Positions 1 through 8,481 of a stretch of 64,000 bases of DNA are shown one piece after another. A program made the translations under genes and the position numbers. The stretch lies in the NCBI RefSeq assembly GCF_003841485.1, contig NZ_REFY01000002.1, positions 62,001 through 126,000 of the forward strand, given 5' to 3'. Positions within the stretch are counted from its first letter, which is position 1. The number at the start of each line of letters is the position of its first letter. The notes beneath the pieces are model-generated. The model searched no databases. It worked only from the letters and a program-made list of their open reading frames with translations, and was not told the origin of the DNA. Source of the stretch: Natrarchaeobius halalkaliphilus. GTDB taxonomy: Archaea; Halobacteriota; Halobacteria; Halobacteriales; Natrialbaceae.

Positions 1-266
1 AAAACGCAGCTCCGGGTGAGACGTGGGCGATCGGTACCGAGATCCACCTCACGAAGCACCTCCAGCGATGGCACCCCGAGGTGAACGTTCTTCCCCTCTG
101 TGGCGACGCCTGTATGGACTGTAACGCCATGCGACAGATCGACCCGAACTACCTGACGTGGGTCCTCGAGGAACTGATCGAGGGCCGAGAACGCAACGTG
201 ATCGAGGTCGCACCCGAGGAAAAAGACCTCGCCAAGGTCGCACTCGATCGAATGCTCGAGATCTAA
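1..266 (+). CDS. nadA: Quinolinate synthase A, C-terminal part
   Basis: Quinolinate synthase condenses iminoaspartate with dihydroxyacetone phosphate to make quinolinate, the second step of de novo NAD synthesis in the cytoplasm. Only the last 87 residues are in the window; the open frame enters at base 3 with no start codon. The end shows the family's conserved GDACMDCNAM motif, whose cysteines include a ligand of the 4Fe-4S cluster, followed by a normal-looking end of protein. nadB starts six bases after its stop, so the two are almost certainly one transcript. The methionine at base 81 is internal, not a start. Confidence 0.93.
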   Translation, partial: NAAPGETWAIGTEIHLTKHLQRWHPEVNVLPLCGDACMDCNAMRQIDPNYLTWVLEELIEGRERNVIEVAPEEKDLAKVALDRMLEI

Positions 267-271
267 CGACG

Positions 272-1816
272 ATGACCGAGAGACACAAAACGACGGACGT
301 TCTCGTCGTCGGTAGCGGCATCGCGGGCTGTGCTGCGGCGCTTTCGGCGGCCAGGGCGGGCGCGAACGTCCTCGTCCTTACGAAAGCACAACGCCCCACC
401 GACGCGAGCACCGACTGGGCACAGGGTGGTATCTCGACGACGAGAGGAGACCCCGACGCACTGAAAGCGGACATTCTCGAGGCGAGCGACGACACCGCCG
501 ACCCGGCGGCGATCGACGTGCTCGTCGAAGACGCCGACGAGGCGGTCGAAGACATCCTCATCGAGACGCTGGAGATCGCGTTCGACGAAACCGGAACGGG
601 GGCGTACGATTACGCCCGCGAAGCGGCTCACTCCGAAAACCGGATCCTCCACGTCGACGCCGCGACGGGCACGCATATCCTGCGTCCGTTCTTGAACTAC
701 ATCGACGATCACGACCGGATCGAGGTCAGACAGGACACGGCGGCCCTCGAACTCGTCACTCACGAGGGACGAGTTTACGGCGTCTTGAGCGACGAAACAC
801 CGACTGGTCATCCGATCTTCGCCGGTACGACGATCCTCGCGACCGGTGGCATCGGCGCACTCTATACGCGCTCGACCAACCCGGACGACGCGACCGGCGA
901 CGGCATCGCGATGGCCGCACTCGCCGGCGCGGACGTCGAGGACCTCGAGTACGTCCAGTTTCACCCGACGGCGTACGACGGCGACGATACGTTCCTCCTC
1001 TCGGAGGCCCTCCGCGGTGAGGGAGCGATCCTTCGAAACGGGGACGGCGATGCGTTCATGGTCGACTACCACCCGCAGGCTGATCTCGCGCCGCGGGACG
1101 TCGTCGCCCGCGCGGTCGAAACGGAACGCGAGGCGACCGGCGAGGTCGTCCTCGACGTGAGTCCGATCGCGTTCGAGACGGCGTTTCCGAACATCGCAGA
1201 GCGCTGTCGAGAGCGTGGCATCGACGGCGACGAGATCCCGGTATCTCCCTGCGAACACTTCCTCTGTGGTGGCATCGACGTCGACGAGAGCGGCCGTACC
1301 TCGCTCGGCCGGCTCTACGCCGTTGGCGAGTGTTCCCGAACGGGCGTCCACGGCGCGAACCGGCTCGCGAGTACGAGCCTGCTGGAGGGACTGGTCTGGG
1401 GACTTCGTGCGGGTTCTGACGCGGCCGAACGCGACGTCGATGCCGAGATCGTCGAGGCTCCCGAACTCCGCAACAGTGATCCGGACCTTCCCGAACGGTT
1501 CGCGACCGAGAAATCGATTCGACTGAAGCGCACGATGGACGAGTATCTCGGTCTCGAGCGCGATCTGGACGAGATCGGTCGTGCGAGCGCCGTACTCAGG
1601 CGGCTCAAAGGCGAGGTCGACGCCTATATCCGAACGCGAACGGCGCGCGATCTCTACGAGCTTCGTAACGCGAGCGTTACCGCGCTGCTGATCGCCCGCG
1701 CGGCGAGCGAAAACTCGACCTCGAGAGGCTGTCACTACGTTGTCAGCGGTGACGACGATGCCCCGACGGAACCGGAAACGGAGTCGGAGCCGACATCTCC
1801 GATCGATGGATCATGA
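272..1816 (+). CDS. nadB: L-aspartate oxidase
   Basis: FAD enzyme that oxidises L-aspartate to iminoaspartate, the substrate of NadA. The 514-residue protein opens with the FAD-binding dinucleotide loop GSGIAG (residues 14-19). It has the DWAQGGIS segment and the flavoprotein signature GRLYAVGECSRTGVHGANRL typical of succinate dehydrogenase/aspartate oxidase proteins, then a C-terminal helical domain. I chose the ATG at 272, six bases past the nadA stop. The open frame runs further back but overlaps nadA with arginine-rich sequence unlike the family. The stop overlaps the nadC start by four bases (ATGA), which points to translational coupling. Confidence 0.95.
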   Translation: MTERHKTTDVLVVGSGIAGCAAALSAARAGANVLVLTKAQRPTDASTDWAQGGISTTRGDPDALKADILEASDDTADPAAIDVLVEDADEAVEDILIETLEIAFDETGTGAYDYAREAAHSENRILHVDAATGTHILRPFLNYIDDHDRIEVRQDTAALELVTHEGRVYGVLSDETPTGHPIFAGTTILATGGIGALYTRSTNPDDATGDGIAMAALAGADVEDLEYVQFHPTAYDGDDTFLLSEALRGEGAILRNGDGDAFMVDYHPQADLAPRDVVARAVETEREATGEVVLDVSPIAFETAFPNIAERCRERGIDGDEIPVSPCEHFLCGGIDVDESGRTSLGRLYAVGECSRTGVHGANRLASTSLLEGLVWGLRAGSDAAERDVDAEIVEAPELRNSDPDLPERFATEKSIRLKRTMDEYLGLERDLDEIGRASAVLRRLKGEVDAYIRTRTARDLYELRNASVTALLIARAASENSTSRGCHYVVSGDDDAPTEPETESEPTSPIDGS

Positions 1817-2634
1817 CGCTCGTTACCGATACCGACGTCGAACGCTGGCTCCGGGAGGACCTCGGCCACCACGACGTCACGAATCAGGTCCCGGGTGAGA
1901 CGACCGGTCGCCTCGTGGCGAAAGAATCCGGGATCCTCGCCGGTCTTGAAGCCGCAACCGCCGTCTTCGACTACCTCGACGTCACGGTCCGTGATCACGT
2001 GCGCGTGGGATCTCACGTCGACGCCGGTGACGAGATTCTTTCGGTCGAGGGCTCGGCACGCGACGTGCTTCGCGGCGAACGGCTCGTGGTCAATCTGGTG
2101 GGCCACGCGTCGGGAATCGCGACCGCAACGCACGCCGCGGTCGACGCCGCTCGAACGGAGTCGACGGACGTCCGAATCGCCGCGACCAGAAAGACGACGC
2201 CCGGTCTACGCGGGCTCGAGAAGCGAGCCGTCGTCGCCGGTGGCGGAGATACGCACCGGCTCGATCTCTCCCACATGGTGATGGTCAAAGACAACCACGT
2301 CTCCGAGATGGGTCTCGAGGGAGCGATCTCGCACTTTCGCGAGCGCGTCTCCTTTGCGACGAAGATCGAAGTCGAAGTCGAAGCGGTCGACGACGCACCG
2401 CGAGCGGCCGAGTTCGGAGCCGATATCGTCCTGCTCGACAACATGACGCCGGAAGAAACCGCAGCGGCCGCCGATGCCCTCAGCGAGTACGAGACTGTGC
2501 TCGCGGAGGCAAGCGGCGGAATCGCCCTCGAGGACGTTGCCGAGTACGCCGCGACGGGCGTCGACGTCATCTCGATGGGATCGCTCACCCACTCGGCCTC
2601 GTCGCTCGATCTGTCGTTCCGGACGGGAGCGTGA
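1813..2634 (+). CDS. nadC: Nicotinate-nucleotide pyrophosphorylase (carboxylating)
   Basis: Quinolinate phosphoribosyltransferase, which turns quinolinate and PRPP into nicotinate mononucleotide and completes the de novo branch begun by nadA and nadB. The 273-residue length is normal. The family signature is clear: ATRKTTPGLRGLEKRAVVAG followed by the H-x-LDLSHMVMVKDNH stretch that binds the substrates, then the LLDNM and EASGGI strands of the C-terminal barrel. It is the last gene of the nadABC operon and its start overlaps the nadB stop. Confidence 0.95.
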   Translation: MTLVTDTDVERWLREDLGHHDVTNQVPGETTGRLVAKESGILAGLEAATAVFDYLDVTVRDHVRVGSHVDAGDEILSVEGSARDVLRGERLVVNLVGHASGIATATHAAVDAARTESTDVRIAATRKTTPGLRGLEKRAVVAGGGDTHRLDLSHMVMVKDNHVSEMGLEGAISHFRERVSFATKIEVEVEAVDDAPRAAEFGADIVLLDNMTPEETAAAADALSEYETVLAEASGGIALEDVAEYAATGVDVISMGSLTHSASSLDLSFRTGA

Positions 2635-2697
2635 AACGCGACCGGCGAGAGCGTTACACGTCGAGACGGAACGGATCGACAGCAGTCGATTCACGTC

Positions 2698-3441
2698 TCA
2701 CATGGTTCGCGTCTCGAGTCCGAACTCATCGGTGAGAACGTCGGTCACCGTCCCCGGCTGAACGTCTCGCCTTTCTCGGGTATCCCCGTTCGTGACAGTG
2801 AGCGTCGTCCCCGAAAGCGTTTTTCGCCCGTTCTCAGTCGCGATGCTCACGAGTAATTCGTCGGTGAACGGTGATTCCGGCGACGTGGAGTGGTGTACGG
2901 TCATCTCTTCGAACTCGCCTGCGGTTCGGGGCTGCGTATCGAAGCGGTACGATTCTTCCCAGTCTCTTTCAGCCCGCTTCTGTACGACGTATCCGTCGTC
3001 GTCGAAGAAGACGCGATACGTCCCGGAGACGTCGGTCCTCTGTGTGCCACCGAGTGGGAGGGGCTGACGGGCGAACGCTCCGAACCCGACGTCAACGACG
3101 TGGTCGTCGACGAGGAGTGCGAGGTGATCGTACGCTGGTCCGTACGAGCCGTCGTCGCGAACCGGGCGCGCGGAGACGAACGTCACGTCGAATCCAAGCC
3201 TCTCTAGGAGCCAGGCAAACGACCCGTTCAGGTCGTAACAGAGCCCGCCTCCGCCGGAGACGATTCGGGGAACGACGGTACTGGACTGCATCGTCGTACC
3301 GTCGTTCTCGAGAACGAACCAGTTCGTAAAGGGGACGGTATAAAGGTGTCGCCGCTGGAGCTCGACGAGTCGGTCGAACTCGGTTTTCGGTCCACGATCG
3401 ATCTCGACGCCGATCCGGCCGAGATATCGCTTCTCGTCCAT
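2698..3441 (-). CDS. Arylamine N-acetyltransferase family protein
   Basis: Member of the NAT family, cysteine enzymes that move acetyl from acetyl-CoA to arylamines or related nucleophiles. At 247 residues it is slightly shorter than bacterial NATs. The catalytic triad can be read as Cys68 (in SGGGGLCYDLNGSF), His106 (YDHLALLVD) and Asp117 (VVDVGFG), with the usual spacing. The natural acceptor in haloarchaea is unknown to me. It converges with nadC, and the small minus-strand cluster upstream may share its transcript. Confidence 0.85.
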   Translation of the reverse strand: MDEKRYLGRIGVEIDRGPKTEFDRLVELQRRHLYTVPFTNWFVLENDGTTMQSSTVVPRIVSGGGGLCYDLNGSFAWLLERLGFDVTFVSARPVRDDGSYGPAYDHLALLVDDHVVDVGFGAFARQPLPLGGTQRTDVSGTYRVFFDDDGYVVQKRAERDWEESYRFDTQPRTAGEFEEMTVHHSTSPESPFTDELLVSIATENGRKTLSGTTLTVTNGDTRERRDVQPGTVTDVLTDEFGLETRTM

Positions 3442-3494
3442 ACGAAAGTCGCGTACTCGGGAACTAACTGCTTACTGTTCGGCGTCAGGCGGAA

Positions 3495-3596
3495 TCAGTC
3501 GTCTCCGTCTGGACGTGATTCGAGGGTTTCGAGTACCTGTTCGACCGCCCTGATCGCCGCTCGAGTTCGTTCGTCGTGACTGATTTTCATAGCCAT
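3495..3596 (-). CDS. Candidate 33-residue protein
   Basis: Short open frame starting two bases after the stop of the DUF7123 gene. Read from the outer ATG it begins MAMKISHDERTR and ends ESRPDGDD; a second in-frame ATG lies two codons in. It is charged and predicted helical, with no cysteine or membrane segment. The tight spacing to the gene upstream and the third-position G/C bias argue for translation, but I do not recognise the family and such a short frame could be chance. Confidence 0.4.
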   Translation of the reverse strand: MAMKISHDERTRAAIRAVEQVLETLESRPDGDD

Positions 3597-3598
3597 TC

Positions 3599-3856
3599 TC
3601 ACGAGTGCTCGGTTACTCGCCACGTCGTCGCCGACGTGTAGGACCACTTTTCGATCTCGATGTCGTCGACGGTTCCCTGAAGCTTGAGCATCAGTGCACC
3701 GATCTCTTTCGGTGAGAGGTCGACGTCGTTCGCGATGAACTTACCTTTGACGTACAGTTCGCCTGATTGGCGCTCGAGTTCGTTTCTGAGGTAGGTCGCG
3801 AGTCGCTGTGCTTTCGGAGAACTGTGCTGTCCGGAGGATGTGGCTTGTGTACTCAT
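3599..3856 (-). CDS. DUF7123-like small protein
   Basis: An 85-residue haloarchaeal protein of unknown function. The middle (KAQRLATYLRNELERQSGEL through SPKEIGALMLKLQG) looks like a small winged-helix-like fold with a helix, a short strand and a recognition-type helix, ending in WRVTEH. Its start overlaps the stop of the membrane protein upstream by four bases (ATGA), so the two are co-translated. The frame also runs 13 codons further upstream, into the neighbour, which I reject. The family name is from memory. Confidence 0.6.
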   Translation of the reverse strand: MSTQATSSGQHSSPKAQRLATYLRNELERQSGELYVKGKFIANDVDLSPKEIGALMLKLQGTVDDIEIEKWSYTSATTWRVTEHS

Positions 3857-4041
3857 AGGTGGTTGGGGGTGTGGTTGTGGCCAGCGATCGCGCACGTCCC
3901 GTAGACGGCGACGAAGCTGGCGACGGTTACCAGTGAGATCGATACGATACCGGTACCCAGCAGCACGAGTGCCAACAGGGGGAGGATGATCGTCGCCCAG
4001 AAGGCACTCGCACGCACTGGTGTGACGACGGACTCACTCAT
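3853..4041 (-). CDS. Small membrane protein, 62 residues
   Basis: A short protein with two closely spaced hydrophobic segments (about residues 12-31 and 33-50) and a tail rich in His and Asn. No recognised family. An in-frame ATG at 4104 would add 21 polar residues. It would lie only about 14 bases from the start of transcription predicted from the TATA box at 4143-4148, so the longer form cannot be excluded. It overlaps the DUF7123 gene by four bases and is probably the first gene of a three-gene micro-operon. Confidence 0.55.
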   Translation of the reverse strand: MSESVVTPVRASAFWATIILPLLALVLLGTGIVSISLVTVASFVAVYGTCAIAGHNHTPNHL

Positions 4042-4142
4042 GGTCGACGCCAGTCGTCGAGCGTTGGTGTGAGCCTGGGGATCTGTGTTCGGGGTCGGCA
4101 GCATATTTCGTTCCTCGCTCTTCCCTACCCTCTGTACCCCCA

Positions 4143-4148
4143 TATAAA
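4143..4148 (-). promoter_or_regulatory. TATA box of the minus-strand micro-operon
   Basis: On the minus strand the sequence reads CCTTTATATG, a good archaeal TATA element. Transcription would be expected to start about 25 bases downstream near 4118, ahead of both candidate start codons of the small membrane protein. Confidence 0.5.
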
Positions 4149-4450
4149 GGACGTATCATTAGCCGTGATTCACACGTTTTCACGACTTTCACCGAGACGA
4201 TGTCGTTTTTCGTCATTTCACGACCGTAAGCGAGTGAACTAGAACCGGGTAGACCTTTCACAATCCGTTTTAAGACAGTGTTTCCTATCACCAAACACTC
4301 GCTGGTAAAACCGGTTCAGCATCTGTATTGATTCGATCATATCCGCTTTCGGTCAGGTTCGGTCGCTCGCGGAGATTTCTCAAGCTCAAAGACTCGTCGA
4401 GCCGAGACCGAACCGTAACGCGAAAGGTTGCGCGGTCCAACTCACTCTCA
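4149..4450. other. Divergent intergenic region
   Basis: This gap lies between the minus-strand micro-operon and the ferredoxin gene. I see no convincing gene in it. The frame continuous with ferredoxin from a TTG at 4328 is arginine- and serine-rich and not ferredoxin-like. The part near 4265-4300 is AT-richer than its surroundings and may hold promoter elements, but no single TATA box stands out for ferredoxin. Confidence 0.4.
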
Positions 4451-4789
4451 ATGAGTGAAGACGGTATTCAGCGCGCAAGCGACGTCGGCTCCGCCGATGC
4501 CCCGCCGATCAAAGAGAAACCGTACAAGATCATCTTCGAGGCGAACAAGTGTTTCGGGGCGGGAAAATGCGCCGAAGTCAGTGACAACTGGGAGATGTCG
4601 ATCGCGTCCGGAATCGCCAAACCGAACACCTACTTTTTCGAGGAAGCGGACCTCGAGCACAACGTTCGCGCTGCCGAAATCTGTCCGGCAAAAAAGGACG
4701 AGGGCTGTATTCACGTCGTCGACCGCCGAACCGACGAGGAAATCGCGCCGGACCCAGACGGTGACGGCACGCTGAGCGTCGACTGGTGA
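4451..4789 (+). CDS. Ferredoxin
   Basis: A 112-residue soluble electron carrier of the one-cluster Fer (COG1141) type. The cluster ligands are visible as Cys34 and Cys40 in ANKCFGAGKC, Cys78 in EICPAK, and a further Cys86. The spacing is that of 3Fe-4S or 4Fe-4S one-cluster ferredoxins, not of the large plant-type 2Fe-2S ferredoxin of haloarchaea. The N-terminal 22 residues and the tail are acidic. It stands alone, with isocitrate dehydrogenase converging on it, so its redox partner is not given by context. Confidence 0.85.
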   Translation: MSEDGIQRASDVGSADAPPIKEKPYKIIFEANKCFGAGKCAEVSDNWEMSIASGIAKPNTYFFEEADLEHNVRAAEICPAKKDEGCIHVVDRRTDEEIAPDPDGDGTLSVDW

Positions 4790-4921
4790 ACGAGCGTTGG
4801 CGACCGGGCCGCGAGGTTCCGCCCAGCCACCACGGCGGCGAAGGTAGACACGAAGCGGCGACCGCTATCCGACTCGAGACACGGCTTCCGAAAAACGACC
4901 GTAGCGGTTCGAACGGGGAGA

Positions 4922-6184
4922 TTACGCGACCGACTCGATGTTGTCGACGACTTCCCGAGCGAACTCGCTGGTGGCGAGCTTCTCCGCGTCTTCGAGCTGG
5001 CGCTCGAGGTCGTAGGTGACCTTTCCGGACGAGATCGTCTCCTCGACGGCATCACGAACGAGGTCTGCGGCGTCGTTCCAGCCGAGGTACTCGAGCATCA
5101 TCCGACCCGAGAGGATCATCGCGGTTGGGTTGACCTTGTCCTGCCCTTCGTATTTTGGCGCGGAGCCGTGAACAGGCTCTGCGAGCAGACGACCGTCACC
5201 GAAGTTAGCGCCGGGTGCAATGCCGAGACCGCCGATCTGTGCGCCGGCGGCGTCCGACATGTAGTCGCCGTTTAGGTTCATCGTCGCGATGACGTCGTAC
5301 TGATCGGTCCGGGTCAGCAGCTGTTGAAGCATGTTGTCCGCGATGCGGTCGTTGACGACGACGGCGTCATCCGGCGCATCGCCGTCTCGCTCCTCCCAGA
5401 GCGTGTCCTCGGTGATGATCTCGTCGCCGTACTCCTCTTCGGCCACCTCGTAGCCCCAGTCGCGGAACTGGGCTTCGGTGAACTTCATGATGTTGCCCTT
5501 GTGAACAAGGGTAACCGAGTCGCGGTCGTGTTCCAGGGCGTAGTCGATGGCGCGGCGGACGAGTCGCTTCGTGCCGAACTCCGTGATCGGCTTGACGCCG
5601 ATTCCGACGGGACCGTCGTGGATGACGTTGTCGTGACCCATCTCCTCTTCGACGAACTCCTTTACCTGCTCGACTTCGTCGGTACCCGCTTCCCACTCGA
5701 TACCGGCGTAGACGTCTTCCGTGTTCTCACGGAAGGTGATCATGTCCATCTGCTCGGGAGTGGTGACGGGGGACGGAACGCCCTCGAGGTGGTAGGTCGG
5801 CCGGACGTTCGCATAGAGGTCGAGCAGCTTTCGCAGACCGACGTTTAGCGAGCGGAATCCGGACCCGACCGGAGTCGTCAGTGGGCCCTTGATCGCGACG
5901 CGGTGTTCCTTGATGGCCTCGACGGTCTCGTCGGGGAGGTTCTCACCGTATTTGTCTCGAGCCGATTCGCCGGCGTAGACGCGCATCCAGTTGATCTCGT
6001 GGCCGGTCGCATCCGCGGCAGCCTCGAGTACCTGCTGTGCGGCGGGGCCGACGTCGCTTCCGACGCCGTCGCCGTAGATAATCGGGATAATCGGGTTGTC
6101 AGGAACCTCGAGCTGGTCGTTGCTACCGTCTTTCAGCGTGATCTTTTTCCCGTTCTCGGGGACGTCGATCTTCTCGTAGCTCAT
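4922..6184 (-). CDS. icd: Isocitrate dehydrogenase (NADP-type)
   Basis: Citric-acid-cycle enzyme that oxidatively decarboxylates isocitrate to 2-oxoglutarate. The 420-residue length matches haloarchaeal and bacterial Icd. The substrate-binding segment GSGFRSLNVGLRK, the metal/active-site region NLNGDYMSDAAGAQIGG and the nucleotide-binding motif EPVHGSAPKYEGQDK are all present. I start it at the ATG at 6184 (MSYEKIDVPEN); the 14-codon upward extension is not family-like. Cofactor choice cannot be proved by eye, but the known haloarchaeal relatives use NADP. Confidence 0.95.
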   Translation of the reverse strand: MSYEKIDVPENGKKITLKDGSNDQLEVPDNPIIPIIYGDGVGSDVGPAAQQVLEAAADATGHEINWMRVYAGESARDKYGENLPDETVEAIKEHRVAIKGPLTTPVGSGFRSLNVGLRKLLDLYANVRPTYHLEGVPSPVTTPEQMDMITFRENTEDVYAGIEWEAGTDEVEQVKEFVEEEMGHDNVIHDGPVGIGVKPITEFGTKRLVRRAIDYALEHDRDSVTLVHKGNIMKFTEAQFRDWGYEVAEEEYGDEIITEDTLWEERDGDAPDDAVVVNDRIADNMLQQLLTRTDQYDVIATMNLNGDYMSDAAGAQIGGLGIAPGANFGDGRLLAEPVHGSAPKYEGQDKVNPTAMILSGRMMLEYLGWNDAADLVRDAVEETISSGKVTYDLERQLEDAEKLATSEFAREVVDNIESVA

Positions 6185-6306
6185 CTCGTCTGTACGGTGC
6201 TTCGATGGGGGTAAAAGACCTACCATTTCCGTCCGAGACGCCGACGAACGTGGCGGTCATCGGATACGAACCGGGTCAGACATCGTAGCGGTCCCGTTAC
6301 GAACTC

Positions 6307-6630
6307 TCAGTCCGGTGTACGATCGCCATCCTCGTCCAGGTCGGGTTCGTTCTCGCCGCGGAATCCGCTTCGTTCCGTCCAGTCGGTGACGAGCAGAACC
6401 GATCCGGCACAGACCAGAACGATCCCGACGAGGAGTAACACCAGCCCCCATCCAGCAGAGAACCACGACTCGCGACGGCCGACCCACCAGACGGTCACGA
6501 ACGCGATCGCACACACGATCAGCGCGTTTCCGACGTCGACGAGGTCACGGTCGTCTACGTACGCGAGGCGGACGAGTGCGATCCCCGCCATCACCGCACA
6601 GAATACAACGAGTAGCGCGACTGGCGTCAT
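6307..6630 (-). CDS. Small membrane protein, 107 residues
   Basis: Unrecognised protein with three hydrophobic segments (about residues 3-22, 34-50 and 57-81) and a charged, strongly acidic C-terminus ending DEDGDRTPD. The start is the ATG at 6630; the much longer open frame upstream is arginine- and proline-rich and lacks haloarchaeal character. It points away from the zinc-finger and map genes, so it is probably transcribed alone. Confidence 0.6.
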   Translation of the reverse strand: MTPVALLVVFCAVMAGIALVRLAYVDDRDLVDVGNALIVCAIAFVTVWWVGRRESWFSAGWGLVLLLVGIVLVCAGSVLLVTDWTERSGFRGENEPDLDEDGDRTPD

Positions 6631-6778
6631 CGTCGCCGGTGATTCACAACCACTCGTGGTAAGTGTAGGGGTTTCAGTCTCGAAGACCGCAGGTCGTCCA
6701 CGGCGGTGCTGGACCGCTCCCGCGGATCCGGAGTAGAGAAACCGACGCCCCGGATTTCGACAATCGACGTCAGGTAGG

Positions 6779-6784
6779 TTTATT
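6779..6784 (+). promoter_or_regulatory. TATA box of the 39-residue zinc-finger gene
   Basis: TTTATT centred 28 bases before the ATG at 6810. This is the spacing of a leaderless haloarchaeal transcript and is the main support for that very small gene. Confidence 0.55.
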
Positions 6785-6809
6785 ATCGTCGATTGCGTTA
6801 TCGAATCCG

Positions 6810-6929
6810 ATGCTCGAACCGGTCCACCACGCTGCGAGGAGATGTCCTCAATGTGATGCGACCCTGTCGAACGTGCAAGGTCTCGACGACTGCCCCGAGT
6901 GCGAGTGGGTGGACGTTCGAGAGCCGTGA
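6810..6929 (+). CDS. Zinc-finger microprotein, 39 residues
   Basis: Too short for most gene finders. The frame reads [15 protein letters not shown] and then [14 protein letters not shown], giving two CPxC knuckles about 17 residues apart, the pattern of haloarchaeal single-zinc microproteins. A TATA box 28 bases upstream fits leaderless transcription, and the gene ends 45 bases before map. Third codon positions are mostly G or C. The function is unknown; relatives of this size act in regulation or by protein contact. Confidence 0.72.
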   Translation: MLEPVHHAARRCPQCDATLSNVQGLDDCPECEWVDVREP

Positions 6930-6974
6930 ACCCGGAGCGGAACCTCTTTTTGTTGACCGGCCGAATCCCGGTAC

Positions 6975-7871
6975 ATGAGTGAACACGAGGTGGATCTCGA
7001 GTCCGAGCAGTACGAAAAACACCGCGAAGCGGGCGAAATTCTCTCGCAGGTGCGCCGGGAGACGGCCGACCGCGTCGAGGTCGGTGCAAGCCACCTCGAA
7101 ATCGCAGAATACGCCGAAGATCGGATCCGTGAACTCGGCGGAAAACCCGCGTTTCCGGTCAACATCTCGATCGACGAGGAGGCGGCCCACGCGACACCGA
7201 AAGTCGACGACGACGCGACCTTCGGTGAGGAGATGATCAATCTCGACATCGGGGTTCACATCGACGGATGGCTCGCTGACACCGCGATCACCGTCGACCT
7301 CTCGGGCAATCCAGAACTCGCGGAAGCGTCCGAGCAGGCACTCGAAGCAGCGATCGACGTCATCGAGCCGGGAGTCGAGACGGGCGAGATCGGTGCCGAA
7401 ATCGAGGACGTTATCGACGGCTACGGCTACAATCCCGTCGTGAATCTCACCGGTCACGGATTAGATCACTGGGAACAGCATACGACCCCGAACATCCCGA
7501 ACAGAGCCGTCACCCAGGGAACGACCCTCGAAGTCGGTGACGTCGTTGCGATCGAACCGTTCGCTACCGACGGCGGTGGGAAAGTCACCGAAGGTGCGAG
7601 CGAGGAAATCTTCGCCCTCGAGCGGGAAGGAAACGTCCGAAACCGTCAGGCTCGCGACGCGCTCGACCAGATCACCGAGGAGTTCCGAACGCTCCCGTTC
7701 GCGACGCGCTGGCTCGAGACGGATCGGCCGGAGATGGCGCTTCGCCGGCTCAAACGAAGCGACATCGTCCACGGCTATCCGGTTCTCAAAGAGGACGATG
7801 GCCGTCTGGTCAGCCAGAAAGAACACACGATAATCATCACCGAGAGCGGCTGTGAAGTAACGACTGAGTGA
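6975..7871 (+). CDS. map: Methionine aminopeptidase, type II
   Basis: Removes the initiator methionine from new proteins in the cytoplasm. The 298-residue protein has the pita-bread fold signature: the first metal-binding aspartates in NLDIGVHIDGWLADTAITVD, a histidine in NLTGHGLDHW, a glutamate in VVAIEPFATDG, and the last glutamate ligand near the C-terminus in TIIITESG. The type II insert, a winged-helix-like block between the third and last ligands, is present (about residues 205-280). It lies just after the zinc-finger microprotein gene, in the same direction. Confidence 0.94.
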   Translation: MSEHEVDLESEQYEKHREAGEILSQVRRETADRVEVGASHLEIAEYAEDRIRELGGKPAFPVNISIDEEAAHATPKVDDDATFGEEMINLDIGVHIDGWLADTAITVDLSGNPELAEASEQALEAAIDVIEPGVETGEIGAEIEDVIDGYGYNPVVNLTGHGLDHWEQHTTPNIPNRAVTQGTTLEVGDVVAIEPFATDGGGKVTEGASEEIFALEREGNVRNRQARDALDQITEEFRTLPFATRWLETDRPEMALRRLKRSDIVHGYPVLKEDDGRLVSQKEHTIIITESGCEVTTE

Positions 7872-8046
7872 CATTATCCTCGCCGTAAACGAAGAGGAAT
7901 CTTGACGCCACGAGCAGACGACGCGAAGCGCCGTCGACGGCGGGATTTTCTCGGTGTTTAAATAGGTGGGGAGGAGGATCGCAACCGCGATCGGAAAACG
8001 GGAGACCAGAACTCCGTCGCACTGTCGCGTGTTCGTTCGAGCCTCG

Positions 8047-8247
8047 TCAAGCGTTATTCATCCGTTGACTCGTCCGATTGCCACACCGTTGACACTCACT
8101 GACACGGTAGGGTTCACGGGAGAACTGTGCATTTTCTTCTTTCATACTTTCGGTACGAATCTGTACGGAGACCTCGTGTATCGTCTCGAGTTCACAGCTA
8201 TCACAGCGTTCAGTCATCCCGTTGAAGGAGTCGTCTGTCGTTGCCAT
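8047..8247 (-). CDS. Small zinc-ribbon protein (DUF7835-like)
   Basis: A 66-residue protein with a zinc ribbon made of CDSC (about residues 14-17) and CQRCGN near the C-terminus, separated by strand-rich sequence (HEVSVQIRTES). This pattern is common among small conserved haloarchaeal proteins of unknown role. A TATA-like TTTAAGATA lies about 30 bases before the ATG on the minus strand, consistent with a short-leader or leaderless mRNA. The family number is from memory. Confidence 0.68.
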   Translation of the reverse strand: MATTDDSFNGMTERCDSCELETIHEVSVQIRTESMKEENAQFSREPYRVSECQRCGNRTSQRMNNA

Positions 8248-8481
8248 TATCAGATTACTTTTGATAGTGGTATCTTAAACCCATCCTTCATATCGAGCCG
8301 TGAGTCGAGTCGTCTCGAGGGAAAAATTATCGCGAAAAAGTTCAGGAGAGAGCGTAATACCGTTTAATTGAGCCGCTGATCGAGTCGTTTAGTTCGATGT
8401 CATACATAATAGCTTTCTGCTGTTTGATTCGGTAACTGTCGGAGACGAAATCCGTTTAGTGGTCGCTCGAGAGTACCGAAT

